Source: Trichuris trichiura (taxonomy: Eukaryota > Nematoda > Enoplea > Trichinellida > Trichuridae). Taken from it: DNA of 64,000 nt. The stretch covers positions 744,001-808,000 of the forward strand of contig JBAJFE010000042.1 of assembly GCA_037903355.1 (NCBI GenBank). The letters are read 5' to 3'. Shown here one piece after another: positions 12,586 through 23,405 of the stretch (position 1 is its first letter; every line of letters begins with the position of its first letter). Below the pieces are notes generated by a model, which had not been told where the DNA came from, searched no databases, and was given only the letters and a program-made list of their open reading frames with translations. The translations under genes and the position numbers were made by a program.

Positions 12586-13503
12586 TCATTGGAAGACTTC
12601 TTCATCGAAGCATCTTTTCGAGCAAGCAAAGCAATGAAAAGCTGAGTGGAGTTTCATCCTTAGCGTACCCATACAGTAAACGTGATGGCCTCGCTCGTGA
12701 AGAGTTGCGCGATAACGCATATTAAATTCAATGACTGCTTGTCGTTTTGGTCGGCATGTTGGCAGCACAATATGCAAGTAATGTTTCAAAAGACGATTGA
12801 ATTTTTCAATTTTACTATTCGCTTGAAGGCAGTACAAGGAAGTGCGGCAATGGCGTACTGTAGGGTCACGAATAAAACGCTTAAATTCATTTGAAGTAAA
12901 CTGTACGCCAATTTCTTTTTGCAGCTGTTGGAATTTCAGAGCGAGTAGGACAGCATTTACTTGTAAGAACACGCAACACTACAGAAAGACACAACAGAAT
13001 GACAGACTAACTAAAAGCAGGTTAGTTACTGTACTCACAAGGTAAAACGATTCTCAGGCTCCTCTCGTCGTAGGCGTCTCGTGAAGGACATGGCTTGTCC
13101 TAATAGCTGCCCTTTGCGGCTAAAGACTTCCTTCAGGAACTGAATCATATCTTTGGTCACTGTACTTTGGCAGAGCTTAACTTCAGGCCATTCGCCGTGA
13201 AGTAATAGCGAACTTTTCAATATAGCGTAAATTCGGTAGCGGTCCAACAATTTCATTTGTAAGTTTTTTCCATGCAACACCTGCAAAACTGCGTAATTGT
13301 AACAGATTCAATGGAGTTCTATACTGCAATGCAGTTTTGTCTAGTGTCTGACAAACATTACAGTTTTGGACGTACATTTCATCTACATTATCCAACTTCG
13401 GAAACCAGAATAGTTGACCTGGTGATCTTGCGTTCATGTGAACAAGGACGAGGACAGGTTTTTTAAACGCGGGGGAGGTGAGCCAGATGGTATAGAATAA
13501 CAT
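12586..13503 (-). pseudogene. Dead Gypsy-type integrase, split by a nested element
   Basis: Reading on the minus strand from 13503 there is a zinc-binding integrase start (a HMNARSPG segment, then C..C in CNVCQ), VGPLP of the core entry, then KEVFSRKG. The core resumes at 12920 with KEIGVQFTSNEFKRF and RPKRQAVIEF. The two parts are interrupted at 12926-13105 by the 180-bp LTR-like element. Frames shift and stops occur, so it is inactive. Reverse transcriptase and protease were not recognised alongside it. Confidence 0.75.
12926..13105 (+). mobile_element. Solo-LTR-like element, copy 2, nested in integrase fossil
   Basis: 180 bp beginning TGTTGGA and ending CCTAATA, flanked by GCAGC (12921-12925) and GCTGC (13106-13110), a 5-bp target duplication with one mismatch. 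Removing the element and one repeat restores an uninterrupted integrase reading frame around the junction. That supports real insertion into an older element. Confidence 0.88.
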
Positions 13504-14134
13504 TCAGTTTTACTGATAAGGACTGGCCATATCGACGTGACCTCCACTCCCCTTGTCACGATTAATGGACATGTTAACGCAGATGAACAAGAACTGTTTC
13601 ATTTGTCGAAGGCGGAATTGGCTCTAGCGGCAAATAATTTTTGAGTATAGGTGTGAACGAAGTTTAGACCTTTGGAAAAAAAGTTCTTCTTCACTGAGGT
13701 GAGAGTAGCTGAGCTCACGTTCACAACGACCTTGTTTACGCCCTGGTCTGGAACCATTTCGTCTCTATTAGATCTTCTGAATTCCTACGACTGAGTGGAG
13801 TATAGGCTGTGCACCAGTAAGCAGGCCTTTATGATGTGAGCATGTCGTGTTCTTCAAACATATACGGCATACACGCAATATACGGCAAAAAGTTATCCTT
13901 GGACAACGCTTGGCTGAAGACTTTTGGGACCTTTTCAAAGATAAATGAAAAAAAAATTATTTGCGAGGTAAAATGGCGCATAAGTTACAGTTGCCCCTTC
14001 TCAGCTTGACCGTCAAATTCTTTCCTCCGAAAGCTACCTCATCGATCCAGCCGATGGAGCAAGGTGCGATCCGAAGCTTCAAGGGCTTACACAGGAAAAC
14101 TCTTCTCTAAGAGCTTTTAATTAATTACAATAAC

Positions 14135-14468
14135 TTTTCATAATGAAGAAGTTTATTACGGATAATTCCCGTTTGTTCTGTATATGTAGAATAAATCCGG
14201 AGCTTTCAGGTCATTCGAGACCCGTCATCAGCGGTCTTAGGTTGTTGATATGATTCATGGCAGCGAGTGCCCTAATGTTTCTGAGGATTTTAATAAAAAT
14301 AAATTTAAATAAAAATCCTCAGAAACATTAGGGCACTCGCTGCCATGAATCATATCAACAACCTAAGACCGCTGATGACGGGTCTCGAATGACCTGAAAG
14401 CTCCGGATTTATTCTACATATACAGAACAAACGGGAATTATCCGTAATAAACTTCTTCATTATGAAAA
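14135..14468. repeat. Perfect long palindrome, 157-bp arms
   Basis: Arms 14135-14291 and 14312-14468 are exact reverse complements by eye over all 157 bp, separated by a 20-bp AT-rich loop. Each arm contains CTGATGACGGG...CCTGAAAGCTC, the hairpin motif seen in other dispersed repeats of the window. There is no coding capacity. It is either a recent fold-back or inverted element, or a cloning/assembly snap-back artefact. Confidence 0.9.
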
Positions 14469-15772
14469 CATTTGTTCCCGTACCAAGAAACCCCGTTTTC
14501 AATGACAATAACTTGGCCAAAAGCGTCAGAGCATTTTACAAGAGAATAAGCCTTAGGGGGACTGCTGTAACATGGTTGAAGCATACTAGTAGTCCATCAA
14601 GCAGACCAACTTGAGAAACTCGTAGAACAACGTTTTTGGTGAGCCGGACTCAGGGGCAGACGGTGGTAGAGATGATGGAGAGGAGATAGAGAAAATTGCC
14701 CGGACGTTAAGAATTATCTCCACATGCGGGCAGTGCGAGAGATCTGAAGGTGAAAAGTAACAAGCAGTCCTTTGTGGATAGCTGCGCTCACAAGTTTCGT
14801 TTGCAGGTGGGTGGGATGCGACTCAGAAGATCAGGGCTTCCAAATGATGAACGATGAGGAAATCGTCAAGCGCGTTTCGAACAAAGCCGACGCAAAGTAA
14901 GAAGAAGAACAGCAGGGCCGTCGACTGTTCCTTCAATACTTAGAACAAGGTCCGAACTGGTACGAAGCCCGAGAAAGTGTAATAGGCACTGTCTTTGCTT
15001 TAAAAGCGAGATTGCTCAGAAACAAATGCGAAACAGAATTTTTGAAAAAAGTTTAAATTTTTTTCGAGCTGTTATACTTAATTTGAACTCGGCAGTGATA
15101 CAGCCAACTTTCTTTACAGAATGAAGCTTTAAGTAGATGAAAACCGGGGCAGCATGACAGGGTATGCAGACTCTCAATTATAACAAGAATTCCGAGTTAA
15201 CAACTATCATCTGACAAGTATTTTTGTTATTCTAGAGTTTCTACTGCGTTTCCGTAATAACACGGAAACTGGTCATCAAACGGGAAACCTCGTCAAGGAG
15301 ACGCCGTTGGAACCTGCGTTTCTAGGTGATTTTGCAAAGTTACAGTAAACTTGGTGAACATGAGGTAGGAGGGGTGAATAGCGATGGGAAGTGGATAGCA
15401 CGTAAAAACTAAACTTGAAAAAAGCTTCAGGAAAGGCAACGAGTAGAGAAATCTGGTCGGCTGCGTCAAGTTGTTCTGTGTTAGGTTCGGCTCGCGAACT
15501 TGGCCTCCTCCCTGCCTAAATATACGAGTAGCAATAAAGTTTGGTGGCTTTTGCCATTACGCTCAGCAGCTGAAGCGTAGTTGTGCTTGCTAGATTATGC
15601 TGATCTAGTAGGAACACATTTTCATTGAAAACAAGAGAAGGAAGTGCCTGAGATCATTACGCAACCTGAACATCCTCTACGGTAGCATGAAAGTCAAAAA
15701 ATTCCTGTTATCTACTGCGTCCGCGTAAGATATGTTAAACCAAAATGCTTTGCAGATTTATTTTTTTTTAGT
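14469..15772. other. No recognisable gene
   Basis: No conserved frame seen between the palindrome and glyoxalase II. A pyrimidine-rich tract ending in AG lies about 10 bp before the glyoxalase II ATG, so an upstream exon or leader may be spliced there. Confidence 0.45.
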
Positions 15773-15781
15773 TTGAGAGCT

Positions 15782-16852
15782 ATGCTGTCTGTCTACCCAA
15801 TCCGAGCGCTAGACGATAATTATATGTATCTTCTGGTGGATTCAACAACGAAGGAAGCTGCCGCAATTGACCCGGTGGACTCGCACAAAGTAGTTTCGCT
15901 AGAAAGTCTCATCAGATGCTTACCTTTAGCATTTGTAGATGGTCGAGGAAGTTAAAAAGAAGGGCGTCAACTTGACCACAATCCTTACCACCCATCACCA
16001 CTAGTCAGCGATTATCCTTTAAACATAAAGTTTCAACTAAAGATGTTTAGTGATCATGCTGGTGGCAACACTTTGATGAAATCTCTTATACCAGGCGCTA
16101 CCATCATTGCCGGTGATGAACGGGTTCCGAGCGTTGACAGAAAGGTGGCCGACGGAGATTGCTTAAAGGTTCAATTTTCCCGTCAAACCAATCTAGCGTA
16201 GCGTAATCGTTTAGGTAGGCTCTTTGCAAGTGAGGTGCATTCATACTCCTTGTCACACACGTGGTCATATTTGCTATTTTGTTACGGACGAGCATGGTAA
16301 AAAAGTTGTATTCTCCGGTTAGTCTGACGATGGACGCTCCAATGTTTATCGTTTGACGCTTTAGGCGATACATTGTTCATAGCTGGGTGTGGTCGCTTTT
16401 TCGAAGGCACCGCCCAAGAAATGTACACTTCTTTGATTGAAAAATTAGCTAACCTACCGGAGGATACTGAAGTATTTTGCGGTCACGAGTACACTGTCAA
16501 CAATTTAAGATATGCCCACTCAGCCGAACCTAATAATGACTTGGTAACCCGTAAGTTGACTTGGGCGCAGGTAAACTCTAAAGGAACGAGCGCAATTTTC
16601 ATCCAGTGAGTTTCTTGTTTAGGAGAAGAGGAAGAATGGTGAACCAACTGTTCCATCAACTATTGGTGAGGAGAAGCAGATAAATCCTTTCATGCGCGTT
16701 GAGTGAGTCATGCGCATCAGTTTAGCTTGTTTGAACTTCTAGAAGTGATTGGCATTTTCAGTCTACCCGCATTGCAAGCACATTCAAAATGTCCGGGTAA
16801 TCCGCTTGAAACCATGAAGTTTTTACGAGAGGAAAAGAATAACTTCGTTTGA
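15782..16852 (+). CDS. Hydroxyacylglutathione hydrolase (glyoxalase II)
   Basis: Seven exons: 15782-15889, 15939-16003, 16051-16168, 16215-16317, 16365-16570, 16623-16702 and 16762-16852. They sum to 256 residues, close to the 260 of the human cytosolic form. The enzyme hydrolyses S-D-lactoylglutathione to D-lactate and glutathione, the second step of methylglyoxal detoxification. The metallo-beta-lactamase motif THHHYDHAGGN is formed across the exon 2/3 junction; most relatives have W where this has Y. Other metal ligands appear in [15 protein letters not shown] and [15 protein letters not shown] and the C-terminal LREEKN block also match the family. The start is the ATG at 15782. An upstream mitochondrial-targeting exon, known in some animals, cannot be excluded. 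All exon phases agree. Confidence 0.96.
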
Positions 16853-18175
16853 CGAGCAGTCTCAAAAACGAGTAACACTATATTCGAAGGTTTTGTAAAT
16901 GCACTAACGACTAATTACTGGTTTTTGCGAAGCTTATCACGGTCCTTCTTTTAAAAAAGTTTGAATGTTTGGTGGTGAGCTGTCAAGTTGCTTATTCCTT
17001 ACGTATTTTTGTTCCGGTAATTTCGTGTGATCCCGAGCAAGCAAATTGTAGCAGCATCATAAAATGCCTTCGCAAAAAGTCTGCGTCAGTTACAATAAAC
17101 TGTTCTACTGCATTGTTGACTTATTCTAGGATAATTGAAATACTCAACCTGTTCGAACTTATTTATGTTCGATATTAGAAATGTTTTTATAGATTGATAA
17201 ATGGCAGAACTGAAGAAAATTATAAACCTTGCGGTCAGCACAGCTTAGAATATTTGAAGTTCAGGTTCACTCCTTCACCCGCCTAAAAGAGGATAAAGAC
17301 GAATCTAATCTACGAAATGCCAATCAAGAAACCCGTGAAACCGTTATGCCGCAGATATACTATTTATGAACAATATGTACCACGTAGAAGTTATATACAA
17401 CGTAAAGATTCCTCGTATGCAAATGCATTCAGCATACATACTGTATTTATGCTATAGAAACAGTGGCTGTAGCAGGCATATTGCGTTTCTAGGCAAAAAA
17501 TACTGCGTGAACACAGTTTACGTGTAAATAGCACGTATTGCGTACATAAAAGCTGCCTGTGTAGCTAATACACATACCTTCTATGTGCTAAGTGTACTGG
17601 ATTACAGGTATACCTGGACAAATTTTTCTTAATAACGGCTCATCCATCCGTTGGTAGAGCAATTGTTTCGTTCAATTACGTATACCAGCACAGACAAAAT
17701 AAACGGGAAAAGCCGTAGAAGACCTTACAACCATTTTCGTCAAAAGATAAAAACAGTATATACCTCATTACATTTCATTCCAGGCTGTGAACTAATTCGA
17801 TAAAAACGGGGAATGCATTAATTCAATGTATAGTACAGCAGTTTCAGAAGCAAACGCCCAGTCCACAACTACGATACAGTGCGAGTTTTTAAGTTAAAAG
17901 TTTCTCTCTTAGCTTTCTAAGTCAGCGGCAATTTTTCAGAGCTACTCAAAGGATATAATCGTTGAGACCTGTCCTACTTTCATGCTTTAGTTGCGCAAAG
18001 TCAATTCCACCGCCAAATCGGCTTCGTAAGGTGAAATGCAACTTAACGAGCAGATTACAATTAACTCGTGCAGGTTCAACGCATACTGTATGATACTGTA
18101 ATATATCATGCGTTTTATTTCGACGTGGTTGTGGTGTTGTATTTTGCATAGTACGGCTTCTCCGTTGTCTGTGCA
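16853..18175. other. No recognisable gene
   Basis: AT-rich intergenic DNA between glyoxalase II and makorin. No conserved frame or repeat family noticed. Confidence 0.5.
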
Positions 18176-20015
18176 ATGGCTGACGGTCGGCAGGGATCGA
18201 CTAAAAACGTCTTGTGCCGTTATTTTATGAATGGTGCATGTACTCAAGGTTCCCGCTGCCAGTTTTCGCACGACAGGCGCGATCCACCTTCCACCGTTTG
18301 CCGCTACTTTCTCAAAGGAAGCTGCGTTTACGGAGACAGTTGTAGGTGCGTGCATACCTTGTTTTTCGCCCTTAAGCTCAATTCAACGGGTGGTTTTGTT
18401 TAGCGCACAGCTGGCTAGTTTTCCTAAAACCTTCAGTTCGTTTGGAATTATTTCATTTTTTAACTGCCAGCGGACGGATGTGCACTTAGCAATAGAATTC
18501 AATTTGTTTCCGAGTAATGCTGGCCGTCATGTTTCCATTACGAGTCAATAAAGCTAGCAAACAACGCTGCGGTGTCTTTATTTACGGACATTTGCTTGAC
18601 TTAGGTACGACCATGTTCAAGTCGCCTGGAATCAGCGTAAGGGCAAGAACAGCGTTGCCGAGCCAAATGATATCGTTGTCAGCAGTCCAGCTATGGGAGA
18701 AGATGCCAAACGTGGCGACTTGTCTAGTGACGCAGTAGTCGATCAGCAAACTAAGGACTTTAGTCGATTACGTGTTGACGCGCCGGAATTCGTTCCATCA
18801 GCTCTTCGAGATAAGCGTAATTCTACGGTTAATAGTAATATTTTCGCATTGCTTAAAATTCAATTTGTTTTAGCATGTTCGTCGAGATCATATGCCGACG
18901 CAGTTTCAGAAGGAAATGCAAAAGAGCAGACCAGCGAACAGACTGAAATATGCGGTTACTTCGTTGCGGGCAATTGCCCTTGGGGTGATGCCTGTCCGTT
19001 TATACACGGAGACGTCTGTGAGCTTTGCGAAAGACCTGTTCTTCTCCCGGACAATCCCGAAATGAACGCCGAACACCGTAGAGTAAGTGTTCGCCCCTTA
19101 TTGTATGAGCTCTCCTTTATTCTTTTTGTTTACCCTTCTTTTGTCCAAGACAACTTAAAGAAAACCTTCTGACGCCTTCCGTTCCCGGCAGCTCGAGTAT
19201 TAGTTGTTCCCAGCAATCAAAAAAAAAAGGCGCAAATGTACCTCTGCTTTGGCAGACGTACATTTCTTCCAGTGCTCGTATTCAGAGGGCCTACTTCAGA
19301 TTTGTTTGGCGGAACATGAAAAGGAAATGGAAGTGGCATTTACGATTGCGCGAAGTGCAGAAATGCAGTGTGGCATATGCATGGACGTTATTTTGGAAAA
19401 ACCGGACGAATCGGCTTGCCGTTTTGGCATATTGTCAAATTGCAAGCACTGCTTCTGCTTAGAGTGCATTCGCAGATGGCGTCGTTCATGCGAATTCGAA
19501 AGTCGGAATACGCGGTAAAAACAGTTGTTGCCAGATTTTGCCATCTCAATACAATTTCTCGTTATAGCGCTTGTCCCGAGTGTCGCGTTGTTTCCAACTT
19601 TGTAATTCCATCTCCATTTTGGGTAGAATCGGAAGAGGAAAAGAAGGTGCTCATAGAAAGCTACAAGAGTTCCTTGAAACAGCGCAACTGCAAATACTAC
19701 AGCGAACAGCTTCAGCGTGAATGCCCATTCGGAAATCAATGTTTCTATCGTCACACAGATCCTGATGGAAGAGTAGTAGTAGGCGACAGTCCAAGAACTG
19801 TCCGTCGCCGAATGCGTAACAGCCAATTACGTCGCCATTCACGTCGCCCCGATGTAGATCTTGATCCATTGAGTTTCTTCAGAACGGAACTTCTGGAGCA
19901 ACTGTCAAATTCGTTGCTTCTAGACGGTTTGGAAGACGATGAGGAGGATGGTCATTTTGCTCATTTAGTGAGCCTACTTGAGGCAGACGAATTGCTGTTC
20001 AGTTCATATGACTAA
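18176..20015 (+). CDS. Makorin-type C3H zinc-finger RING E3 ubiquitin ligase
   Basis: Exons: 18176-18345, 18605-18816, 18874-19082, 19300-19514 and 19568-20015; about 417 residues. Two N-terminal CCCH fingers ([19 protein letters not shown] and [19 protein letters not shown], the second completed by splicing) are followed by APEFVP. A third finger ([19 protein letters not shown]), the makorin Cys-His block (CELCERPVL), a C3HC4 RING (CGICMDV...[14 protein letters not shown]...CPECR) and a last finger (CKYY...[11 protein letters not shown]) complete the order typical of makorins. The C-terminus ends in an acidic, leucine-rich tail. Makorins bind RNA and ubiquitylate substrates. The donor at 18816/18817 is the choice that keeps phase; 18827 is also a GT but would break the frame. 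Confidence 0.94.
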
Positions 20016-20451
20016 TAAGTCAAACGCCAGCCTAGCAAGTGCATATTTTCACTATTACTTGGAAACGCTACTACATTATATTGCCTATATTCGAACTGAA
20101 CTGATTGCTAACAGGAAAGCGCTGTTTTACTTTGGTTAGATAGCAACTCATCGTCCTTTCCCCGTTTCAATACTAATTTCTTTCCAAAGGAATCAGTATT
20201 GCTGTTCGTTCACTTTTTATGGGTATTACGGCATTTGATGGATAAACCAAGCGCTTCTGTGCTCACTCTTACATTTTCTAACTACTCCTCCACGTTCCTT
20301 CTTTTGAGGTTTAGTAGTCCATTTGTTGTGATACTGATATGCCCTTTATTAGGGACAGTTTTGTTACCGCATAAATTACCAGACATCATTTGCTTGTTAG
20401 TGAAAGCACATTAAAGGTTGTTTATTCAATATGCAAATCCACTGAGTGCTC
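20016..20451. other. Convergent 3' ends of makorin and MED4
   Basis: 436 bp between two stop codons on opposite strands; presumably both 3' UTRs. No other feature seen. Confidence 0.55.
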
Positions 20452-21403
20452 TCAACTGGGACTGTCGCTTGAACTGCTGCTGCTCGAATCGGAACTCAAA
20501 ACTTCAACCGCATCTTCGACTGCGGTACCAATGTCTCTTTTAATAGCTTGATTATGTACAGCAGGTGTTCTGACTGTCCTTTGACCGATCGGTGCTACAC
20601 ATCCAGGTGAGACGCATGCATTTGGCAGTCGCGCTCTAGGAGAAGGCATATATGTAGATCTAGGTGATGGCCAACAAGCGGATGGACCCAGTTTTTGAGA
20701 AGCCACAGGTGAAACGTCGCCTGCGTAATGAAACACTTGATTGATTAGTAAAAGTAAAGAAATCTACTTTGGCTAGGTAAAGTAATTGCATGTACGCTAT
20801 CAACTGAAACCATATGTGAACTCATGACGGGAGGATGGGCCAATGTTGAAATTGGAGCCGAAAATTCCGCGCCTCCAGTGATTCTACTTAACCATCCTGA
20901 TCGCATTTCCAAGTCTGTTGGAAAAGGACGCTCCGGATCACCTATTTAATAAAAGATGAGTTAAAGCGACTGCTACTTTTACCTGTTACCTTGTTGCCAC
21001 GTTAAAGGAGCTGTTACGCTGTTGGCGGCGCTAATTCGATGAGCATAACGTACCAAATCGTCCGCGGAAACTGGTCGCAGATCGGCTTGTTTGATCGATC
21101 TGAGTTTAAGGTTGGCTTGAAATATAGCATTCATCTAAAAGTACGATGACTAAGATATAAGATGAGCTGAAAATTACAAAAGTCGCTTGCCAAAATAGAT
21201 TCCGCCTCCAGCAAGCAGCCGCGCAAACGATCAATGTATTCGTTGCGTACTTCTATGTCGTGTTGTATGGAGTCGATCAACTTCTGACGATCTGTCTGCT
21301 GGACGGCTGAAAAACTGGATTGCAAAAGTTCAAAACTTAACCACTCAATGAACAACCGCGCCTTTCTTATTTGCATATTCATAGGTGGCGCCCTTAACAT
21401 CAT
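20452..21403 (-). CDS. mdt-4: Mediator complex subunit 4 (5' end unresolved)
   Basis: Exons: 21403-21191, 21134-20990, 20941-20768 and 20720-20452. The diagnostic MED4 core is clear: DDLVRYAHRISAANSV, APLTW, then GDPERPFPTDLEMRSG across an intron. An acidic VEVLSSDSSSSSSSD tail matches the vertebrate C-terminus. An upstream coiled coil (RNEYIDRLRGCLLEAESIL) precedes it. MED4 belongs to the middle module of Mediator, which bridges activators and RNA polymerase II. Joining the coiled coil to the core in frame needs a GC-AG intron (donor GCAAGC at 21190) and gives IL-MNAIFQA, aligning with IL-ATAVYQA of vertebrates. A 42-nt in-frame stretch near 21360 may be a further intron. About 60 N-terminal residues expected from the family are not found, so the start at 21403 is provisional. 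Confidence 0.88.
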
Positions 21404-22008
21404 ATGTCCGTGGTCCAATCAGTTTATTGGTTAGGACCCTACGTTGCTTTCTCAGCAGCGGCAACTGCTTTGCTACTTACTGCGACTCTCAGCCTAAGCC
21501 CTAATGAAAGTTGGAGAACTATTCATGCCATCTAAAGCAAGCACGTCAAACAAGCGGCCCTTTGCAAGCACATCTGCGACCAGCATAAAGGCTTTTGTAA
21601 AAAACGACGGAATGTTAAACAGTTGTAATTTTTGGTACAATGCATTTGAAGCTTTTGCATACGCAACCATACTTCAGTTTGAAATTTCATTCCCTTGTTA
21701 AACTGTCTCGTTACTTCGCATTCATGAAAAGATGGCAAAACCATTTGTTGCGCATTGTTTCTAAAGTTTAAAGAACACAAATACTGTGCAATAATTTTTA
21801 TTAGATGACATCATGACAACATACATGTGACCTATATAGCCCTCAGGAAACGCTCAGTTTGGCATGCCTGGCCTAGACAACTGCGCGCTGCTATGCGAAA
21901 TCGTAAATGTGAGTGAAAGGAAAATTCGCGCTTCCGAACCTGGGGCTTCACGAACTCGCGTATTCTTGCCGTTACTGTACCGTCGTAAGCTTCAGCGTAA
22001 ACATAATA
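21404..22008. other. Upstream of MED4, no confident feature
   Basis: May contain unrecognised 5' exons of MED4 on the minus strand. No family match seen in the short frames here. Confidence 0.4.
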
Positions 22009-22730
22009 CAGTAAAACCTCCCTAATGCGAACGCGTCGCGGCGGGGGTAGTTTGGATTACAGAAAAATTCAGATTACGAAGGAAGCTTACAGTAAGCATT
22101 TAAGGAAGATAAGCAGGTACTGCAATTTTAGATGCATGTTCCTGGCGTCTACAGCGTGATATCAGTCTCTGCAGGCGGTGAATAGCTTAACGAGGACAGC
22201 GAAGTCCGTCTGACAAAGGAAAACGACTGACCAGCAGAAACCGGTTTCTTAAATGCTGTGGGCGCAGTACCGCGAAACGACATGGAAATAGTTGTCATGA
22301 ACTTATTTTTCCATATTCGTAGTTGCCGTCGGACTCTGTGGGCTCGAAAAGAATTTGAGTTAGCGGCCGATCATTGCGTTATACGAGAACAAATTGTAAT
22401 TTTATACGACTGAAAATGACCGCGTTTTTGATCCACAATTCTGTTTATTTGGAAAAAACCTAAGTCTCGAGGTGCTTTCCTACAATCAGCTTATTGGTCG
22501 AGATTGGTACGGCAGAACCGTGGCTGGTCTGCGCCTATTTTAAAGTATATCGAAAGGACCGTTGGCAGGTTGTTTACTGCCCTTATAGCCGTTGCCGCCA
22601 GGTGATTGCCCATTTCGCACAGATAGCCTAATCAACTTTCATGTATACGGTCGTTCTATTGTTCTCTTCTACGAGTTCGGATTAGAGAGGGATTCGGACT
22701 ATGGAGGTTCGGATTAGGGAGGTTTTACTG
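22009..22730. mobile_element. Non-autonomous Tigger/pogo-type element
   Basis: 722 bp with terminal inverted repeats starting CAGTAAAACCTCCCTAAT, identical for about 18 bp and then diverging. It is flanked by TA at both ends (22007-22008 and 22731-22732), the target duplication of the Tc1/mariner-pogo group. No transposase frame lies inside. A truncated relative lies at 53822-54085. Confidence 0.85.
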
Positions 22731-22799
22731 TACTTCGGTTCGTGGAACTTAACTTTACTTTTACTGTAGCTGTAGGACGGAGAGGAACAAGAAACCCAA

Positions 22800-23405
22800 T
22801 TTTTTGCAATCCCTAAGATGACTTCCAAATGCCATGCCCCTTCTAAAGCTTCTGGAAGCTACTACGACATGCCAGAAGAGAGCGGGCTTGTTAGATATGC
22901 TTCGCGAAAAAAAAACAATTCGCGGCTGTGGCCCACCATTACAACACCGGTGAAAGCAGACTACGCTACATGGCAAAATTATTACGGGAAAGGCATGGAA
23001 TCTGTATCAGCAGTTTTTAAAGGAAGAAGATGCTGAACCACAAGCAGAATCCTCAAGGAACTCTGAAGATTTTGATGGTTCCACCGTTTTCAAAGACTTA
23101 ATACTTAAGGTTATAGAGAAGTATGGACCTGCACAACTATTCAATATGGACGAAATTGGCTTATTCTGGAAGAAAATGCCGTCTATAACGCATCTCATGA
23201 AAGACGAAACTAAAGCCCCGTGGCTCACGGCTCAAAAGGACAGGGTAGCACTCGCTATGTGTGGCAATCCTGCTGGTCACATGATAAAGCCAATCTTCAT
23301 TTATAAATCGGTAAATGCTAGGGCCATCAAGAACAAGGACAAAAGCTCGCTACCGGTGTCCTCGATGCACCACCCAAAAAGCAGGATTACAAAAGCAGCA
23401 AAGTA
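22800..23405 (+). pseudogene. Tigger/pogo DDE transposase fossil
   Basis: The clearest part is a frame from about 23026 to 23405. It contains YGPAQLFNMDEIGLFWKKMP (first catalytic Asp region of Tigger transposases), then AQKDRVALAMCGNPAG and KPIFIYKS. The second catalytic Asp region and C-terminus are missing. An upstream frame (22818-23036) may be the N-terminus but is out of phase. It lies just outside the TIR-bounded element at 22009-22730. Non-functional. Confidence 0.85.

Noticed and set aside
14204..14399. Calling the palindrome a proven hammerhead ribozyme
   Set aside because: Only the CTGATGA and GAAA halves are present; stems I and III and a cleavage triplet were not found, so it stays a hypothesis.
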